A DNA stretch of 12,945 nucleotides from JAVBSX01 sp031549145. GTDB lineage: Bacteria; Planctomycetota; Planctomycetia; Pirellulales; Thermoguttaceae. The DNA lies in NCBI GenBank assembly GCA_031549145.1, contig JAVBQI010000033.1, positions 1-12,945 of the forward strand. The letters run 5' to 3'. Made by a program: the position numbers and the translations under genes. Each line of letters opens with the position of its first letter. Within the stretch, counting starts at the first letter, position 1. This document shows positions 12,788-12,945 of the stretch, one piece after another. The notes under the pieces are model-generated. The model had not been told where the DNA came from, did not search any database, and was given only the letters and a program-made list of their open reading frames with translations.

Positions 12788-12850
12788 ACAGAAAAATTCA
12801 CAGAAAAAATTTCCGCCTTACAGAAAAGTCCCCTCCGGGCTTACAGAAAA
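12788..12850. repeat. Four copies of ACAGAAAA around the end of the rightmost gene
   Basis: ACAGAAAA occurs at 12788-12795, 12800-12807, 12820-12827 and 12843-12850. The last two are within the longer CTTACAGAAAA, 23 bp apart. Read on the minus strand, each longer copy is TTTTCTGTAAG, so the repeat carries TAA stops in different frames at the 3' end of the partial gene there. Confidence 0.6.
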
Positions 12851-12945
12851 AGCACTCTTTTCCTGATCTTTTCGTCGCTCGTCCTGCCGTTCCTCACGGG
12901 CCGCCAGCTGGAAATCGATCTCGCGGACTTGCAGGTAATGCTCCT
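12818..12945 (-). CDS. C-terminal fragment of an unidentified protein, 5' part outside window
   Basis: In the minus-strand frame whose codons end at 12818, 41 codons run from the window edge to a TAA at 12820-12818. The peptide starts EHYLQVREIDFQLAAREERQ and continues as a highly charged helix (DERRKDQEKS) before a short tail ending in EGTFL. Amino-acid makeup and the amphipathic, charged helix look real, while the other minus frames stop earlier or read as low-quality. It is too short to assign a family. Confidence 0.45.
   Translation of the reverse strand, partial: EHYLQVREIDFQLAAREERQDERRKDQEKSAFSVSPEGTFL

Overview
The window reads as a moderately GC-rich bacterial chromosome segment, most likely from the Planctomycetota. 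The pointers are a chaperonin cluster ordered groEL–(small gene)–groES–groEL with two different GroELs, a complex hybrid histidine kinase with a PDC/Cache-like sensor region, an OleA-type condensing enzyme, frequent starts without a Shine-Dalgarno sequence, and many long intergenic palindromes. This assignment is inferred from protein flavour and layout; there is no rRNA or marker gene to prove it.

Layout. Bases 1-1841 hold two minus-strand genes: an unrecognised gene cut by the left edge, and surE (5'/3'-nucleotidase) with a good sigma-70-type promoter. Bases 1842-2431 are a divergent intergenic region with a 139-bp palindrome, an operator-like palindrome and a near-perfect sigma-54 (-24/-12) promoter pointing into the chaperonin cluster. 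Bases 2432-6574 hold groEL1 (with a Gly/Met tail), an AT-rich gene of unknown function, groES and groEL2 (no Gly/Met tail). An array of 7-bp repeats separates groES from groEL2. Bases 6575-6806 carry two more long palindromes, the second a bidirectional terminator between groEL2 and the convergent kinase gene. Bases 6807-9251 (minus) encode an 814-residue hybrid histidine kinase with a fibronectin-III-like domain within its extracytoplasmic sensor region. Bases 9252-9915 are non-coding, with nested palindromes and a spaced 15-bp direct repeat. Then come an orphan ABC-transporter ATPase (9916-10653), another palindrome of the same family, and an OleA-like acyl-CoA condensing enzyme (10756-11826) with no oleBCD beside it.

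Bases 11827-12586 hold no convincing gene. They carry a run of four stem-loops, a degenerate long inverted repeat, and a degenerate tandem array with an exact 25-bp period whose units share a quasi-palindromic core. A tRNA-Leu(CAG) with its terminator follows, and a partial minus-strand reading frame runs off the right edge.

How the genes work together: only the chaperonin genes form an obvious functional unit (two GroEL rings sharing one GroES, with a stress- or EBP-linked sigma-54 promoter proposed here). The other genes look like independent transcription units separated by palindromic elements. The points I consider most worth following are the sigma-54 promoter with upstream palindrome on groEL1, the 25-bp phased array, the foreign-looking gene inside the chaperonin cluster, the FnIII-containing kinase sensor and the stand-alone OleA.
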